A stretch of DNA of 64,000 bases from DASWID01 sp049682815 (lineage in GTDB: Bacteria; Desulfobacterota_D; UBA1144; Nemesobacterales; CSP1-2): NCBI GenBank assembly GCA_049682815.1, contig JBAUII010000143.1:51440-115439 (forward strand), given 5' to 3'. Positions 1 to 8,577 of this stretch are shown here, piece by piece. The translations under genes were made by a program, and so were the position numbers. The notes beneath the pieces are model-generated. The model did no database searches and was not told where the DNA came from. It was given only the letters and a program-made list of their open reading frames with translations. Position 1 is the first letter of the stretch; every line of letters begins with the position of its first letter.

Positions 1-126
1 GAACAGAAAGATATTTGGAAGATAAGCGGCCATACAGTGAAGACCAGAAACGTAACACAATCGGCCGTCGGTGATAAAAATGGTCTATGGACAACGGTGG
101 TTGCCGCTGTTGTATTCGCGGCATAA
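1..126 (+). CDS. possible 3' end of a truncated gene, unknown function
   Basis: Frame 1 is open from the window edge to a TAA at 124-126 and gives 41 residues ending in a hydrophobic stretch (LWTTVVAAVVFAA). This would be the C-terminus of a plus-strand gene converging on recN. Frame 3 is also open from the edge, to a TGA at 72-74, and a minus-strand frame is open too, so the choice of frame is uncertain. No family is recognised from so short a piece. Confidence 0.3.
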   Translation, partial: EQKDIWKISGHTVKTRNVTQSAVGDKNGLWTTVVAAVVFAA

Positions 127-155
127 AAATCGCTAGGCCCTCCAATAAGATCTCC

Positions 156-1811
156 TTAATGTTCGAACATTTCTCGCGCAGCCGCCAATGTTTTTTCTGT
201 AATCTTGATACCACCCAGCATCCTCGCGATTTCCTTTATTATCTCTTCGTCGCCTAGTTCTTTGATATCAACCTTAGTCGAATCATTCTGAAATTCTTTT
301 GTTACCTTGAAATGTGTATCCGCAAATTTCGCGACCTGAGGAAGGTGAGTTATACAAATTATCTGATGACTTTTTGAAAGACTTTTGATCTTCTTGCCAA
401 CAGTCTCTGCTACTGCCCCTCCGATACCAGAGTCCGCTTCATCAAATATTAATATAGACCCGCCCTCCGCCCTTGAGATTACCTCTTTTAAGACCAGCAT
501 TATTCGCGAAAGCTCTCCTCCGGAAGCGACCTTTGACAGGGGCCTAGGCTTTTCATCAGGATTCGCAGAAAAGAGAAAAGTGATCTTATCATAACCGTCT
601 GAAGAGATTGCCTTTTTATCGAAATCGATGAGTAACTTACCACCTTTTATTCCCACTTCCTCAAGACGCCTCTCGACTTGACTCGAAAATCTCCCTGCTG
701 CATCTAATCTTGCTTTCGAGAGTTCTCTTACACCATAATCCACCTTATTTTTCAGACGATCCACATCAGCTCGTAACCTTTTCTCCTTCTCTTCGAAATC
801 AGTTAGATTTAATAGTTCTTCTCCCATCTCTTTTCGCTTCTCAATTAACTCTTCAATCGTATTACCGTATTTTCTCTTTAATCTCTTTATCTCCAGTAGG
901 CGATCCTCAATTTGACTTAATCTCTCTGGACTATAATGAATTTTAGAGCAATAATCTCTAAGACGAAAAGCCGAATCTTCAATCTCGGACATCCCCCTTT
1001 CCAGGGCTTCAGATAAACCTACTAAACTCTCGTCCGCCTTCGCAGCACTATCTATGCTGCTTTTAACCCTTTTCAATTTATCAATTATCGATTCGTCACT
1101 TTCGTACACAATTTCGTATGCCTCTTTTGAGACTGAAAATAGTTGTTCGGCATTCGACAACTTCAATTTCTCGCGTTCAAGCTGCTGATCCTCTCCAACC
1201 TTTAGATTCGCCGAATCAATTTCACCACACTGAAACCTTAAAAAATCCTCTTTTTTCACTTGGCCATCATGGCGCATTCTCATTTCCTCTAGTTCCTTTT
1301 TGACCTCAACATAATCCCGGAAAAGCACAGAAAAGCTTAAGCAAATTTCCATTAATCCACCGAATTCATCAAGGACTTTCAATTGATTTCCTTCTCTTAG
1401 AAGACTCTGATGCTCGTGCTGGCTGAATACATCAATGATTCCATTTGTTATTTGACCAAGCATCCCAATTGTGGCCAAGTCACCGTTTATATACACTCGT
1501 CCTTTTCCACTGATAGAAAAAACCCTCTTGATCAAAACCTCACCGCCGCCAGTTTGAATCCCTAAGGAACCCAGCCTTCCCAAGAACTCGCTATCATCGC
1601 TTACATCAAAAAGGGCCTCAACCTGGGCCTCATCCTCCCCGGACTTAATAAGGTCGGACGATGCCCTGTCACCAAGGATAAAATTAATCGCATTCACGAT
1701 TATGGATTTTCCCGCCCCTGTCTCCCCAGTAATGACGTTTAGACCACTGCCGAAATTTATTGTAATATCATCAACAATGGCAAAATTCTTAAGGGTAAGT
1801 CCGAGAAGCAT
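156..1811 (-). CDS. recN: DNA repair protein RecN
   Basis: This is an SMC-like ATPase that acts in recombinational repair of double-strand breaks. The 551-residue length is normal for the family. The N-terminus has the RecN form of Walker A (GETGAGKS, residues 29-36). The middle is a long charged coiled-coil segment, and the C-terminal half carries the ABC signature SGGELSR followed by Walker B (ILIFDEADSGIGG). The ATG at 1809-1811 gives the usual RecN N-terminus (MLLGLTLKNFAIVDD). It lies five bases after the sigma factor gene on the same strand and probably shares its transcript and that of proA. No SOS-box-like site was seen just upstream, so regulation through the operon promoter seems likely. 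Confidence 0.96.
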   Translation of the reverse strand: MLLGLTLKNFAIVDDITINFGSGLNVITGETGAGKSIIVNAINFILGDRASSDLIKSGEDEAQVEALFDVSDDSEFLGRLGSLGIQTGGGEVLIKRVFSISGKGRVYINGDLATIGMLGQITNGIIDVFSQHEHQSLLREGNQLKVLDEFGGLMEICLSFSVLFRDYVEVKKELEEMRMRHDGQVKKEDFLRFQCGEIDSANLKVGEDQQLEREKLKLSNAEQLFSVSKEAYEIVYESDESIIDKLKRVKSSIDSAAKADESLVGLSEALERGMSEIEDSAFRLRDYCSKIHYSPERLSQIEDRLLEIKRLKRKYGNTIEELIEKRKEMGEELLNLTDFEEKEKRLRADVDRLKNKVDYGVRELSKARLDAAGRFSSQVERRLEEVGIKGGKLLIDFDKKAISSDGYDKITFLFSANPDEKPRPLSKVASGGELSRIMLVLKEVISRAEGGSILIFDEADSGIGGAVAETVGKKIKSLSKSHQIICITHLPQVAKFADTHFKVTKEFQNDSTKVDIKELGDEEIIKEIARMLGGIKITEKTLAAAREMFEH

Positions 1812-1816
1812 TAAAT

Positions 1817-3157
1817 CTAATCAATAAAGCTTTTTAGCATCCCACCAACGTCTGAACCTTCGAGTTTTTCGAGAGATCTCTTCTCGATCTGTCTGATCCT
1901 CTCGCGTGTGAGAGAAAAATACCTGCCAATTTCATCCAGTGTATACGTTGTTTCAAAGCCAATCCCAAATCTCATCTTTAGGATCTGCTCTTCTCTTGTT
2001 GATAAATTTGACAATGCAGCTCTCATCTTATCTGAAAGAGTCGCTTTGGCAACTGCTGAGTCTGGCGTTGGTGACTCCTCATCAGGTATAAATTCCAGAA
2101 GTGTGGTTTTCTCGCCGTCAAGTATGGGAGAATCGAGATGTACAACATCCTTTGTGGCATCTATAACCCTCTTCACTCCCTCTATAGAGATCCCAGACTT
2201 CTTAGAAATCTCCTCTGGAAATGGCTTTCTTCCCGTTTCTCTATGGATAATAGAGCTTATTTTATGCACTTTACTTGCCTGCTCCAGGACATAGACAGGT
2301 ACCCTGATTGTTCTTGTCTGATCCAGTAATGACCTGGAAATTGCCTGGTGAATCCACCACGATGCATAGGTTGAGAATTTAAAACCCTTTCGATGATCAA
2401 ATCGTTCCACCGCCCTCATTAAACCAACGTTTCCTTCTTGAATAAGGTCAGGCAGAGGCAATCCCCTACCCATATACCTCTTGGCTATGCTTACAACAAG
2501 CCTTAAATTGGCCTTGACGAATCTTTCCTTAAACCGTCGAGCCCTTGTCTGATAAGCCTTGGTTAACACACTATAACTTCGGATACGACCTGGAGTGAAA
2601 TCTACTCTCATCCCCTTCTTTCTTTTGTAGCTCTTTACTAAATGACCCCTTTTGAACTTTCCGAGAGAAAAAGCCTTCAAACCAGATATTACTTCTTCCA
2701 AAGGTTCACCCAGCTTACTCTTGAAGACCTTTTCAAGAATTTTTTTTGCCTCCTTGGCCCTGGCCTCACACTTCTTTATTTTAGCAGATACCTCTACCTC
2801 CTGCTTTGGTGAAAGAAGTGGCTCCGTTCCCATCTCCTTGAAATATACTTGAAGTAGTCTAAACTCATCGTCAGGTGTCCACTCCTTTTTCTTTTTTCCA
2901 GTTACACCATCCTTAGAGCTTTCTAACTGAAGATCGAACCCTGCATCATCTAATTCAGACATAATGGTCTCATCTATATCTAAAGGAATAAAGAAGTCCT
3001 CTTTTAAGACATCGATTTCCTCTAAAGAGTAATCATTATGAGAATTTTTCTTGATCTTGATCCTTTTATTTGTATCTTTAGAAATTGATTTTACTCCCTT
3101 ACTTACCTGTACTGAAATATGATTGCGCGAATTTGTTTTTAATCTTCTTCGTCTCAC
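1817..3157 (-). CDS. rpoD: RpoD-family sigma-70 factor
   Basis: RNA polymerase sigma factor of group 1/2. Region 1.2 is seen around residues 92-130. Region 2 contains the core-binding and -10 recognition helices (DLIQEGNVGLMRAVERFD, then FSTYASWWIHQAISR), followed by region 3 and a region 4.2 helix-turn-helix (LTRERIRQIE). The C-terminus ends LKSFID, close to the end of housekeeping RpoD proteins. There is no long acidic region 1.1; the first 85 residues are basic and low in complexity, and about 75 residues lie between regions 1.2 and 2. The start is GTG, supported by AAGGAGG seven bases upstream. At 446 residues it is shorter than E. coli RpoD, so a RpoS-like secondary sigma factor remains possible. 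It is 22 bases downstream of proA. Confidence 0.85.
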   Translation of the reverse strand: MRRRRLKTNSRNHISVQVSKGVKSISKDTNKRIKIKKNSHNDYSLEEIDVLKEDFFIPLDIDETIMSELDDAGFDLQLESSKDGVTGKKKKEWTPDDEFRLLQVYFKEMGTEPLLSPKQEVEVSAKIKKCEARAKEAKKILEKVFKSKLGEPLEEVISGLKAFSLGKFKRGHLVKSYKRKKGMRVDFTPGRIRSYSVLTKAYQTRARRFKERFVKANLRLVVSIAKRYMGRGLPLPDLIQEGNVGLMRAVERFDHRKGFKFSTYASWWIHQAISRSLLDQTRTIRVPVYVLEQASKVHKISSIIHRETGRKPFPEEISKKSGISIEGVKRVIDATKDVVHLDSPILDGEKTTLLEFIPDEESPTPDSAVAKATLSDKMRAALSNLSTREEQILKMRFGIGFETTYTLDEIGRYFSLTRERIRQIEKRSLEKLEGSDVGGMLKSFID

Positions 3158-3179
3158 TCAACATCCTCCTTGTATTAAT

Positions 3180-4472
3180 TTAATTTCGTATTTGTCCATC
3201 CCCATAAATTATGTATTTTGTAACCGTAAGCTCTTCCAACCCCATAGGGCCATAGGCATGGAGTTTCGAAGTACTGATGCCGATCTCCGCACCCAGACCA
3301 AGCTCAAATCCGTCACTAAACCTAGTTGACGCATTAACCAGAACGGTTGATGAATTCACACTATTCAAAAAGTACTGGGCATTATGATAACTTTTCGTTA
3401 TGATTGCCTCCGTATGGTTCGATCCATATTTCTCGATATGCGATATTGCATCCTCCATGTTATCAACAACCTTAACGTTTATTATTAGATCCAGGTATTC
3501 GTTAAACCAATCCCCCTCAGTCGCATCTTTGACAAGCGGAACAATCTGTTTAGTTCTGCTGCAACCACGAATTTCAACCTTCGCTGCCTGAAGTCTTTTG
3601 ACCAGTCCGGGAAGAAATTTTTCTGCTATAACCTTATGGACAAGTAAAGTCTCCACAGCGTTGCATACGCCTGGCCTCTGAACCTTGGCGTTGATACAAA
3701 CATTCTCAGCCATTTCGAGATCCGCGTATTCATCAACAAAAATATGGCATACCCCCTTATAGTGTTTCAATACTGGTATCCTTGAGTTCTCAGTGACAAA
3801 CCTTATCAGCCCCTCCCCTCCTCTAGGTATTATAAGGTCAATAAGATCCTCAAGCTTCAACATCTCTAGAACGAAAGCCCTATCAGCAACGGGAACTACT
3901 TGTATCGAATCTTCAGGAAGATCAGCCTCGCGAAGGGCTTTCCTCAGCAATTCCCCGATGGCCAGATTAGATCTTATGGATTCTGACCCCCCCCTCAGAA
4001 TCACAGCGTTGCCAGCCTTTATACATAAACCCGCACCATCCGCGGTTACGTTCGGCCTAGATTCGTATATTATTCCAATTACACCGATAGGTATCCGCAT
4101 CTTTCCAACGACTAGCCCATTTGGTCGTTTCCACATTCTCAGAATTTCACCAACTGGATCACGAAGGGCAACAATCTCTGTCAAGCCATCTGAGATGGCC
4201 TTGATTCGGGCGGGGTTAAGTGTAAGTCTATCAATGAAGGCAGAAGACAGCCCTTTACTTTTAGCGTCTTCTATGTCCTTATTATTCTCTTCTATTATAA
4301 AACTCGATTCAGAAGAGATCAGCCTGGACATCGCTAACAGGCCTTCGTCCTTGGAACGAGAAGTTACTTTGGCTAGAGAATTAGAGGCATCTTTTGCTTT
4401 TAGAGCAATTTCATTCGCTATCTGTGTAAATTGAGTATCTTGTAACGAACTTCGGGTTTTTATTTCCGACAT
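3180..4472 (-). CDS. proA: glutamate-5-semialdehyde dehydrogenase (gamma-glutamyl phosphate reductase)
   Basis: ProA performs the NADPH-dependent reduction of gamma-glutamyl phosphate to glutamate semialdehyde in proline synthesis. The 430-residue protein aligns throughout with the family. The conserved blocks PIGVIGIIYESRPNVT and KAGNAVILRGGSE are present, and the catalytic cysteine sits in QRPGVCNAVETL (Cys270). The ATG start is at 4470-4472. It is the first gene of a tight minus-strand group with the sigma factor and recN. A sigma-70 promoter lies about 50 bases upstream. No proB is present in the window. Confidence 0.96.
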   Translation of the reverse strand: MSEIKTRSSLQDTQFTQIANEIALKAKDASNSLAKVTSRSKDEGLLAMSRLISSESSFIIEENNKDIEDAKSKGLSSAFIDRLTLNPARIKAISDGLTEIVALRDPVGEILRMWKRPNGLVVGKMRIPIGVIGIIYESRPNVTADGAGLCIKAGNAVILRGGSESIRSNLAIGELLRKALREADLPEDSIQVVPVADRAFVLEMLKLEDLIDLIIPRGGEGLIRFVTENSRIPVLKHYKGVCHIFVDEYADLEMAENVCINAKVQRPGVCNAVETLLVHKVIAEKFLPGLVKRLQAAKVEIRGCSRTKQIVPLVKDATEGDWFNEYLDLIINVKVVDNMEDAISHIEKYGSNHTEAIITKSYHNAQYFLNSVNSSTVLVNASTRFSDGFELGLGAEIGISTSKLHAYGPMGLEELTVTKYIIYGDGQIRN

Positions 4473-4905
4473 TTAGATAATATTTATCCTTTGACAGCGT
4501 TTCACAAGCCATTATGAATACAATCATAATACATATTGAAAGTTAATGTCAAGCATTATTTTCATAGGTGTAATTGATAACCTGATCTTCCAAAACTGAA
4601 TTGAGGCAATGCACTTAACTTACTGCAATCATTTATATTTTCTCGGCTTACAGGTTAACGAGAATCGGAAGATCTTCATAAATACGACGGTTAGATATTC
4701 TAAGCCATTTTAAGCAAAAATCAGACACCTATATCAGGACTACACCCTTAGTACGCCTAAAATAGTAATCGCAACTCGCTTTAATTATACGGAAATTTGG
4801 GGTTGTTAGAATAATGTAAGTAATTATAGACATATCAACTCAAGATTCCTTTCAGACCTATTGCATTATCATCGTAAACATAGACTGTTCAATGATTTAA
4901 GTAGC
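4473..4905. other. intergenic region between proA and the NusG paralogue
   Basis: About 430 AT-rich bases without a convincing reading frame. Its left end carries the proA promoter. It lies upstream of proA and downstream of the NusG-like gene. No RNA gene or strong terminator was recognised. Confidence 0.5.
4523..4552 (-). promoter_or_regulatory. sigma-70 promoter for proA-sigma factor-recN
   Basis: Read on the minus strand, a perfect TTGACA (-35, 4547-4552) is followed after 18 bases by TATGAT (-10, 4523-4528). This places transcription start roughly 40 bases before the proA ATG. It is inferred from sequence only. Confidence 0.6.
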
Positions 4906-5451
4906 TTAAGACTCTATTAGCTCAACCATTCCGATATCCACTTCTACCGAAATGGCTCTCTTAATAATATCAACTGAGAGTATAAGCTTATTTAACCCTC
5001 TCCTCTTTAAAATTCTTCCAACTATCCCCTGAAGGGGCCCGTGTGTGACGATCACCATTTTCCCCTCTTTCAAATAGGGATGTGGATCGAATGGCACCTT
5101 GCTCTCAAGAATCTTCCTTATCGATTCGATCTGATCCTCCGGTATTGGAGCAGGTGTTCCGGATATACCGAGAATCTTAACTATCCCAGGGGTATTGAGA
5201 ATATTTAATTTATAGTCCAACGTTGTGTTTACAAACAGGTAGCCGGGGAAAAGTGGTAAAAGAACCCTTTTCTTTCTATCTTTCCAATGACTTGTAATTT
5301 CTCGAAGGGGTAGAAATGTCTCTATTTGTTTCTGTTTAAGTGCACTGTCTGCAGCCTTTTCATGCCTAACTACAGTGTATACGGCGTACCAACGCCTCTT
5401 TGTTTGACCGTAATCCGTATCAGAATTAGCTTCTTGCATTGGAGATTCCAC
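4906..5451 (-). CDS. NusG-family transcription antiterminator paralogue (RfaH/UpxY-like)
   Basis: This protein has a NusG N-terminal domain (about residues 21-110, with RRWYAVYTVVRHEK and PLFPGYLFV) followed by a KOW domain (GKMVIVTHGPLQGIVGRI). It lacks the usual secE and ribosomal protein neighbours, which suggests a specialised NusG such as RfaH, UpxY or LoaP rather than the housekeeping copy. Such paralogues bind RNA polymerase and let it read long polysaccharide operons, and a 36-kb glycan locus lies about 9 kb away. The reading frame opens with GTG at 5451; an ATG at 5439 is the alternative start, and neither has a clear Shine-Dalgarno site. A direct functional link to the glycan locus is inference. 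Confidence 0.8.
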   Translation of the reverse strand: MESPMQEANSDTDYGQTKRRWYAVYTVVRHEKAADSALKQKQIETFLPLREITSHWKDRKKRVLLPLFPGYLFVNTTLDYKLNILNTPGIVKILGISGTPAPIPEDQIESIRKILESKVPFDPHPYLKEGKMVIVTHGPLQGIVGRILKRRGLNKLILSVDIIKRAISVEVDIGMVELIES

Positions 5452-5814
5452 CTTAAAGGTACTTTTGACTTAATATCTCGATAAAAGGTTCAGATAAATA
5501 TGAATCAATGTCCTATTACGATAATAATGTCAAACCTCGGTTTTTAGAATATATTTTTGCCTCTTATAAAAGTTGATACATTAGCACAACTACTGAAACT
5601 TGCGTCGATAAAGGATCTTTCACAATAAATATCATCGATAGATATTTGAGCATTTCAATCCAATATACCGATCACCGTATATTTCAAAAATTGACCAACA
5701 AAATTAACCATCTTTAATATACATCTTAAGCCGGTGTTTTCTAAAAAATAATTTGACAAATCAACGGCTTAGAAGAAAACTTAACCGGAAACTAAAAGGC
5801 TGGAGGCTGTAAAA
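5452..5814. other. divergent promoter region between the NusG paralogue and ndk
   Basis: About 360 very AT-rich bases with no coding frame. A plus-strand promoter candidate for ndk lies at 5691-5720. On the minus strand a perfect TTGACA (5528-5533) faces the NusG-like gene, but no good -10 box lies 16-18 bases away. Confidence 0.45.
5691..5720 (+). promoter_or_regulatory. candidate ndk promoter
   Basis: TTGACC (5691-5696) and TAATAT (5715-5720) are separated by 18 bases, about 95 bases before the ndk start. The spacing is slightly long, and the surrounding AT richness raises the chance of a coincidence. Confidence 0.4.
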
Positions 5815-6240
5815 TTGGAAAGAACACTCTCGATAGTTAAACCAGATGGCGTCAGAAGGAATTTGATCGGTGAGGTCTTGCGTCGGTTTGAAGATGCCGA
5901 CCTTAGATTGATTGGATTGAAAATGATAAAACTCTCAAAGAAACAGGCAGAAGGATTCTATGCTGTACATAAAGACAGGCCATTCTTCTCGAGTCTGACC
6001 AATTTCATGTCTTCCGGTTCCTGCGTAGTTACCTTACTAGAAGGTGAGAATGCGATAAGTAAGCTGCGCGAAATTATGGGTGCCACCAATCCTGAAGATG
6101 CCGTGAAAGGAACAATTAGAAACGATTACGCGTCCAATATAGAACAAAATATCGTTCACGGATCTGACTCCCCTGAATCAGCTTTATTTGAAATAAGATA
6201 CTTTTTCAATGACCTAGAGATTTGTGAAAGGGAGTCCTGA
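5815..6240 (+). CDS. ndk: nucleoside diphosphate kinase
   Basis: Ndk transfers the gamma phosphate of ATP to NDPs through a phosphohistidine. The protein is 141 residues, the normal size. It begins MERTLSIVKPDGVRRN, and the catalytic histidine lies in NIVHGSDS (His115). The start codon is TTG at 5815, fixed both by alignment to the family N-terminus and by GGAGG at 5802-5806. It converges on lipB, with a possible hairpin between the two genes. Confidence 0.97.
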   Translation: MERTLSIVKPDGVRRNLIGEVLRRFEDADLRLIGLKMIKLSKKQAEGFYAVHKDRPFFSSLTNFMSSGSCVVTLLEGENAISKLREIMGATNPEDAVKGTIRNDYASNIEQNIVHGSDSPESALFEIRYFFNDLEICERES

Positions 6241-6274
6241 TAATCGAAAAAACCACCTTCGCCTTACTCTCCCT

Positions 6275-6300
6275 CCACACCTGGGGGAGGAGACGTGTGG
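6275..6300. terminator. possible bidirectional hairpin between ndk and lipB
   Basis: CCACAC (6275-6280) and GTGTGG (6295-6300) can pair around a G-rich loop, and an alternative CTCCC/GGGAG pairing overlaps it. There is no T tract, so intrinsic termination is doubtful. Its position between convergent genes is the main support. Confidence 0.25.
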
Positions 6301-6317
6301 AACCCACATCCCCCTTC

Positions 6318-7031
6318 CTATCTCAGAATAGACGATCTGCTCAAATCAAGAATTTCCTCGATTTCAGCATCGAATATCTTCGCGAATTCCTTTGCAAAAC
6401 GATGTGCGACCTGCCTCAGCGGAATTGTACCATTAATCAATTTCTTTATGGATGTAACAACGCCCTCACTAATGCCACAAGGCACTATCAGAGAAAAGTT
6501 ATCGAGGTCATTGCTCACATTCAATGCCACTCCATGCATAGATGTGTGTCTACTCACCCGGATACCTATTGAGGCAATCTTTTCTGTGCCAACCCAAACA
6601 CCCGGATAATTCTCCCTCCTCTCCGCCACTATATTAAAATATTTAAGAACTTCTATTATTGTTTCTTCTAATAAACGGACATAAGATCTGATCCCCAACT
6701 TAAAACCCCTCAGATTTATTATTGGGTAGCCAACGAGCTGGCCTGGCCCATGAAAAGTGACATCTCCCCCACGGGAAGTCTTATGTACAACAATACCCCT
6801 TTCTTTTAAATATTCTTCGGGGTATAGGATGTTACTCTTGTTACCGAACCTTCCAATCGTAATAACTGATCTATGTTGGACAAGCAAAAGAAATCCTGTT
6901 GTATCCGAGCTCAGACGGGACACCTTTTCGTGTAATATACTCTGCAGGTCAATTCCAAAAGAGTACTCGACGTCCTCGAGATATATCCATTCAACGTGGC
7001 GTCGTGCCATGTCGTATCGTATTGTTTCCAT
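6318..7031 (-). CDS. lipB: lipoyl(octanoyl) transferase LipB
   Basis: LipB moves octanoate from acyl carrier protein to the lipoyl domains of 2-oxoacid dehydrogenases and GcvH. The signature RGGDVTFHGPGQLVGYP is at residues 87-103. The catalytic lysine is in GTEKIASIGIR (Lys151) and the acyl-accepting cysteine in LIVPCGIS (Cys185). The 237-residue length is typical. The first ATG (7029-7031) is used here, but Met8 is an alternative and neither has a strong ribosome binding site. It is divergent from holA. No lipA was seen in the window. Confidence 0.96.
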   Translation of the reverse strand: METIRYDMARRHVEWIYLEDVEYSFGIDLQSILHEKVSRLSSDTTGFLLLVQHRSVITIGRFGNKSNILYPEEYLKERGIVVHKTSRGGDVTFHGPGQLVGYPIINLRGFKLGIRSYVRLLEETIIEVLKYFNIVAERRENYPGVWVGTEKIASIGIRVSRHTSMHGVALNVSNDLDNFSLIVPCGISEGVVTSIKKLINGTIPLRQVAHRFAKEFAKIFDAEIEEILDLSRSSILR

Positions 7032-7063
7032 TCATGGACTACAAAATTATGATCTAATATGAA

Positions 7064-7092
7064 TTGCCGAAGTGTTGCTAATGAAATATAAT
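7064..7092 (+). promoter_or_regulatory. candidate holA promoter
   Basis: TTGCCG (7064-7069), a 17-base spacer and TATAAT (7087-7092) precede the holA ATG by 29 bases. The region is shared with the divergent lipB gene. Confidence 0.5.
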
Positions 7093-7121
7093 TAATCCAT
7101 AAACTTCTTCCAGTTTTCAAG

Positions 7122-8120
7122 ATGAAAAAGAAGATATCAAATAGAATCAATACGCAAATTCTTTACAGTAATCTTGATAACAATGTAGTCAGACCTGTCT
7201 ATTTTTTCACTGGAGAGCAAACATTTTTAACAGAACAGGTCATTGATAGATTAAAAAAACACATCTTAATTAATAACCCCGAGCTTAACTACTCACTTTT
7301 TCATGGCGATACGGCATCTGCAGCGGATATCATCTCTTTGGCAGAAACCTACCCGATGTTTGGAAACAAGAGGCTCATCATATTGAAAAATGCGGAGAAA
7401 TTATCTACAAATGAACTGAAAGCGTTTGAAAAGTACTTTCAATCACCTTCCCCGTTTACTTGTCTAGTCTTTCAATTCAATAACACTAAGGGTATAGAGA
7501 ATAGAAATAATGAGAATATTTTTCTAGTCGATACGACAGTTGATAAAAACAATATGCATTCATCGATCAGGGAAATCGCTGCGGATTGCGGTCATGATAT
7601 AACGAACGAGGCGATACTGCGTCTGAGATCCCTATTAGGCGAAAATCTGCAGGATATCAAGACAGAGATAGAAAAATTATCACTATACACTGCTGGCAAA
7701 AAGAAAATCGACGCTAACGATGTGGGACGTATTACGGAAAAAATCAAGTTTGGAGATATCTTCCAGCTATTAAATTCAATTGCCAAAAAAGATATGACAA
7801 ATGCATTACGGGCATTGCTCGATCTTGAATTGAAGAACGAGGACCCTCTATCGATACTAAACATGTTGAGCTGGAGATTCAGACTTATCTGGAGAGTAAA
7901 GGAGCTTATTGAGAAGAGATTCGCAAAGGAGCAAATTCTTAAGGAAGTTAAAATTTCGCCGGGAGCCCTGTACTATACTCGGGAACAGGCAAAAAACCTT
8001 ACCTTTGCGGAGCTCAGGAAAATAATGACAAGTCTCTACAGGGTGGATAAAAAATTAAAAACTAGCTATCTTCCAGGTCATCAGATTCTAACAAAATTAG
8101 TTTTGGAAATGTGCAGGTAA
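7122..8120 (+). CDS. holA: DNA polymerase III delta subunit
   Basis: HolA is the clamp-loader subunit that opens the beta clamp. The 332-residue protein has the family layout: an N-terminal RecA-like fold opening with RPVYFFTGEQTFLTEQVIDR, a middle lid region, and a helical C-terminal collar domain (DIFQLLNSIAKKDMTNALRAL, then SILNMLSWRFRLIWRVKEL). The family is divergent and lacks nucleotide-binding motifs, as here. The gene order holA followed by a convergent rpsT is common in bacteria and supports the call. Only 12 bases separate the two stop codons. Confidence 0.9.
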   Translation: MKKKISNRINTQILYSNLDNNVVRPVYFFTGEQTFLTEQVIDRLKKHILINNPELNYSLFHGDTASAADIISLAETYPMFGNKRLIILKNAEKLSTNELKAFEKYFQSPSPFTCLVFQFNNTKGIENRNNENIFLVDTTVDKNNMHSSIREIAADCGHDITNEAILRLRSLLGENLQDIKTEIEKLSLYTAGKKKIDANDVGRITEKIKFGDIFQLLNSIAKKDMTNALRALLDLELKNEDPLSILNMLSWRFRLIWRVKELIEKRFAKEQILKEVKISPGALYYTREQAKNLTFAELRKIMTSLYRVDKKLKTSYLPGHQILTKLVLEMCR

Positions 8121-8132
8121 CAAGTAAAATGG

Positions 8133-8426
8133 TTACGCAGAAGAAGATTGTTGTAATGATTTTGAGAGGTTATATACCTTTTTTGAGAACCTGGATATGT
8201 TTCTTGATGCCGTCCCTTTATGAATTACACCCTTTGAACCAGCCTTATCAAACTCGGCCATCGCAACCCTTAAGATCTCTTGCGCCTTAGCAACGTCATT
8301 AGCATCGAGAGCGGAGTTAATGCTTTTAGCAAGAGTCCTCAGTTTCGAACGCGTATTCATATTCCTGGATCTTCTTTTCAAGTCCTGCCGGTGCCTTTTA
8401 ATCGCCGATTTCTTTCTATTAGACAT
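8133..8426 (-). CDS. rpsT: 30S ribosomal protein S20
   Basis: This small basic protein binds 16S rRNA in the 30S subunit. The sequence begins MSNRKKSAIKRHRQDLKRRS, exactly as S20 proteins do, and the helical middle (ALDANDVAKAQEILRVAM) and KGVIHKGTASRNISRF block match the family. The start at 8424-8426 is chosen by this homology and by a GGTAAAG just upstream; the frame stays open further upstream to a start at 8486, but those extra 20 residues are not part of S20. A TTGACA at about 8485-8490 on the minus strand, with GAATAT 18 bases on, may be its promoter. Confidence 0.95.
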   Translation of the reverse strand: MSNRKKSAIKRHRQDLKRRSRNMNTRSKLRTLAKSINSALDANDVAKAQEILRVAMAEFDKAGSKGVIHKGTASRNISRFSKKVYNLSKSLQQSSSA

Positions 8427-8577
8427 CTTTACCACGTTGTTGAAAAAATTAAAATGATATTCTTCAGAAATTCGACGGTTTGTCAAATCCTGATAAGTTC
8501 GGATAGAAACTATCTATTTATCTTCACTCGATAAATAAATTATGTTATATTCGGATAACGACATAGGAGGCGACGCG

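Noticed and set aside
3793..4434. 213-codon plus-strand open frame
   Set aside because: It lies entirely antisense to proA, whose catalytic motifs are clear; the frame has no family resemblance and reflects codon bias of the real gene.
5753..5758. TTGACA close to the ndk start
   Set aside because: No -10-like sequence lies 16-18 bases downstream; the pair at 5691-5720 is better.
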